From Hymenobacter negativus (GTDB lineage: Bacteria > Bacteroidota > Bacteroidia > Cytophagales > Hymenobacteraceae): DNA of 64,000 bases. Each line of letters starts with the position of its first letter. The first letter of the stretch is position 1. Positions 62,333-64,000 of the stretch are shown here, piece after piece. Location of the stretch: positions 1 through 64,000 of the forward strand of contig NZ_JAEDAE010000004.1 in assembly GCF_016056375.1 (NCBI RefSeq). The letters are read 5' to 3'. The notes under the pieces were generated by a model. It was not told the DNA's origin. It saw nothing but the letters and a program-made list of their open reading frames with translations, and ran no database searches. A program made the translations under genes and the position numbers.

Positions 62333-64000
62333 ATGAAATACGTTATCAATTTTATCTCACGCAGCTGCCGGGCGGGTGCCCTGTTGCTGGCCGGGTGGTT
62401 GTCGGCCCCGATGGCCCAGGCCCAAACCCCTGCCCCGCTCTGGCAGTCGGCCCTGGTAGTAGGCGGCGGCAGCTCCAACTTATCCATTAAAAGCACGACT
62501 TCCAACCTCGGCGGCGACCTGTACGTGGCGGGGTCTTTCTCCGGCATTGTCACCATTGGCGGCACTACCATGATTAGCGCCGGCGGTACCGATGGCTTCG
62601 TGGCCAAGTGGAGCCCGACTACCAACGCTTTTGTGTGGGCCTACCGCTTCGGCGGCTCCGACCTCGACCAGGTAACGGCCGTGGCCCTGAGCGGCACCCG
62701 CGTGTACGTGGCCGGCACCTTCATCAGCCCCACCGCCGCCTTCGGCAGCACCAACCTCACCAACTACGGCAGCGCCACCTCCATCACCACCGATGCCTTC
62801 GTGGCGCGCCTCACCGATGCCGGCTCCTCGGCTACTGTCGACTGGGCGCAGCAGTTCGGCGGCTCCAGCCAGGACGTAGCCAACACCCTAGCTGTGGCCG
62901 GCAACAGCGTGTTTGTGGGCGGGCAGTTTGCCAGTGCCACGGCGCAATTCGGCAGTGTTTCGCAGGCCAGTTCCAATGCCGGCGTTGGTTACGACGGCTT
63001 CGTGGTTAAGCTGACCGATGGCCCCACCAGCGCCACGGTTAGCTGGGTGCAGGCCATCACGGGCTCGGGCAGCAAGTATGTTAATGCCCTGGCCCTGAAC
63101 GGAGCCAGCGTGTACGCCACTGGCTCTATTGGGGGCCCAAACGCTACTTTTGGCACCACCACCGTCCCCAACGGCGGGGCCTCTAACGCCTTCCTGGCCA
63201 AGCTCAATGATGCCGGCAGCAGCAGCACCTGGCAGTGGGCCCTGCGGGCCAACGGCTCGGGGAGCGACCAAAGCAATGCTCTGGTCGTGAACGGTCCCGT
63301 CATCTACATTGCCGGCACCATGTCGAGCACGGCCCTGGTGATGGGCAGCCACACCATTGCCAACGCCGGCCCCAACGGCACTACTGATGCCTTCGTGGCC
63401 GCGGTGCAGGATGCCGGTAGCACCGCCGTCTGGAGTTGGGCTCGCCAGGCTGGTGGCACCGCCGATGACAAAGGCACTGGCCTGGCCCTCTACGGCACCA
63501 GCGGCGTGTATCTGGCGGGCAGCTTTGCCAGCAGCACGGTCACCATCGGTGGCACCACGCTGGCGGCCGGCAGCGGCGGCGCGCTGGTGGCACGTCTCAG
63601 CGATGACGGTCCTTCTGCCACGGTGGACTGGTCGCAGCGCGGCGGCAGCGTCACCAACACCATGGCCTCGTGCCTGACCATGAGTGGCACCCGTATGTAC
63701 ATGACCGGCAGCTTCCAAAACACTGCCACCTTTGGCAGCCAAACGCTCAACAGCTCCTCGGCCGGGTCGTCAACTAACTTCCTGGCCCACCTCGTCGACC
63801 CTGCCGCCCTTACCACCACGGCCACCACTTCGGCCTTGAGCAGCTCGGATTTCGCGCTCTACCCTAACCCCGCCCACGGCACTTCCACGCTCACGCTGCC
63901 CGCCCTGCCCGGCACCGCCGCGGCCACTCTCACCCTGCGCGATGCAATGGGCCGGGCCCTCCGCACCCTTACCGTGACTCTGCCCACCACCGGCCTGCGC
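62333..64000 (+). CDS. Secreted SBBP-type repeat protein with T9SS sorting domain, 3' end cut by window
   Basis: The frame runs from the ATG at 62333 to the window edge with no stop (556 codons). The signal peptide MKYVINFISRSCRAGALLLAGWLSAPMAQAQ is followed by repeats like those of the previous gene: LYVAGSFSGIVTIGGT, VYVAGTFISPTAAFG, VFVGGQFASATAQFG, FLAKLNDAGSSSTWQW. The sorting domain has begun (YPNPAHGTSTLTLPALPG ... LTLRDAMGRALRTL) and about 30 residues are missing. The near-identical module 'TLPALPGT.-ATLTLRDA.GR.LRT' in this gene and the previous one shows recent tandem duplication or gene conversion at the 3' end. Confidence 0.85.
   Translation, partial: MKYVINFISRSCRAGALLLAGWLSAPMAQAQTPAPLWQSALVVGGGSSNLSIKSTTSNLGGDLYVAGSFSGIVTIGGTTMISAGGTDGFVAKWSPTTNAFVWAYRFGGSDLDQVTAVALSGTRVYVAGTFISPTAAFGSTNLTNYGSATSITTDAFVARLTDAGSSATVDWAQQFGGSSQDVANTLAVAGNSVFVGGQFASATAQFGSVSQASSNAGVGYDGFVVKLTDGPTSATVSWVQAITGSGSKYVNALALNGASVYATGSIGGPNATFGTTTVPNGGASNAFLAKLNDAGSSSTWQWALRANGSGSDQSNALVVNGPVIYIAGTMSSTALVMGSHTIANAGPNGTTDAFVAAVQDAGSTAVWSWARQAGGTADDKGTGLALYGTSGVYLAGSFASSTVTIGGTTLAAGSGGALVARLSDDGPSATVDWSQRGGSVTNTMASCLTMSGTRMYMTGSFQNTATFGSQTLNSSSAGSSTNFLAHLVDPAALTTTATTSALSSSDFALYPNPAHGTSTLTLPALPGTAAATLTLRDAMGRALRTLTVTLPTTGLR

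Overview
The window looks like a chromosomal segment of a GC-rich, pigmented-type Bacteroidota of the Cytophagales, most like Hymenobacter. I infer this from several signs. Six proteins carry a signal peptide and a C-terminal 'YPNP ... GLAPGLY' type A sorting domain for the type IX secretion system. There is a GWxTD-domain protein, a DUF2723 membrane protein and a cysteine-rich RicT/PSP1 protein. Promoter -7 boxes follow the Bacteroidota pattern TAnnTTTG, and no strong Shine-Dalgarno sequences stand out. No prophage, insertion sequence, CRISPR array or rRNA operon is visible.

Layout. From 1 to 6.5 kb: the 3'-truncated ricT gene, a tandem pair of HEIGH-type metalloprotease lipoproteins, and a type IX-secreted subtilase. 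From 6.6 to 13.2 kb, almost all on the minus strand: a zinc alcohol dehydrogenase, a coupled LUD-domain / LpxH / beta-propeller set, ftsH and rsfS. From 13.2 to 20.6 kb on plus: birA, a secreted cupredoxin, DUF2723, and a GWxTD gene overlapping rlmB. From 20.7 to 25.5 kb: manC and kdsD, divergent from recQ. From 25.6 to 31 kb: a half-size EamA transporter and an iron-uptake module (TonB receptor, PepSY membrane protein, divergent Cys-rich small protein) with two palindromic operators, then a bacilliredoxin. From 31 to 37 kb: a large secreted subtilase with PKD domains and an M28 peptidase. From 37.4 to 42.1 kb: DUF3850, an osmolyte ABC transporter whose substrate-binding domain is circularly permuted, a GNAT acetyltransferase and a PaaE-type ferredoxin reductase. 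From 42.1 to 52.6 kb: an M1 aminopeptidase, glpD, an NCS1 permease, a UvrA paralogue and a secreted SBBP-repeat protein. From 52.6 to 64 kb: initiator tRNA-Met, an acyltransferase, a Tet-type MFS pump, a BlaI/M56 sensor pair with its own operators, an M13 peptidase and two tandem secreted SBBP-repeat proteins, the last cut by the window edge.

Functional themes: proteolysis and protein export (eight protease genes plus the M56 sensor protease), envelope precursors (LpxH, KdsD, ManC), iron acquisition, and ribosome biogenesis or maturation (RlmB, RsfS). Three long inverted repeats of one family, with base changes matched between the arms of the two best-preserved copies, sit between unrelated genes. 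A second palindromic element supplies the stop codon of the GNAT gene. The most unusual single observation is the permuted permease/substrate-binding fusion at 38835-40406. Most of the rest is ordinary core genome, and I did not find a convincing multi-gene novel defence or metabolic system.
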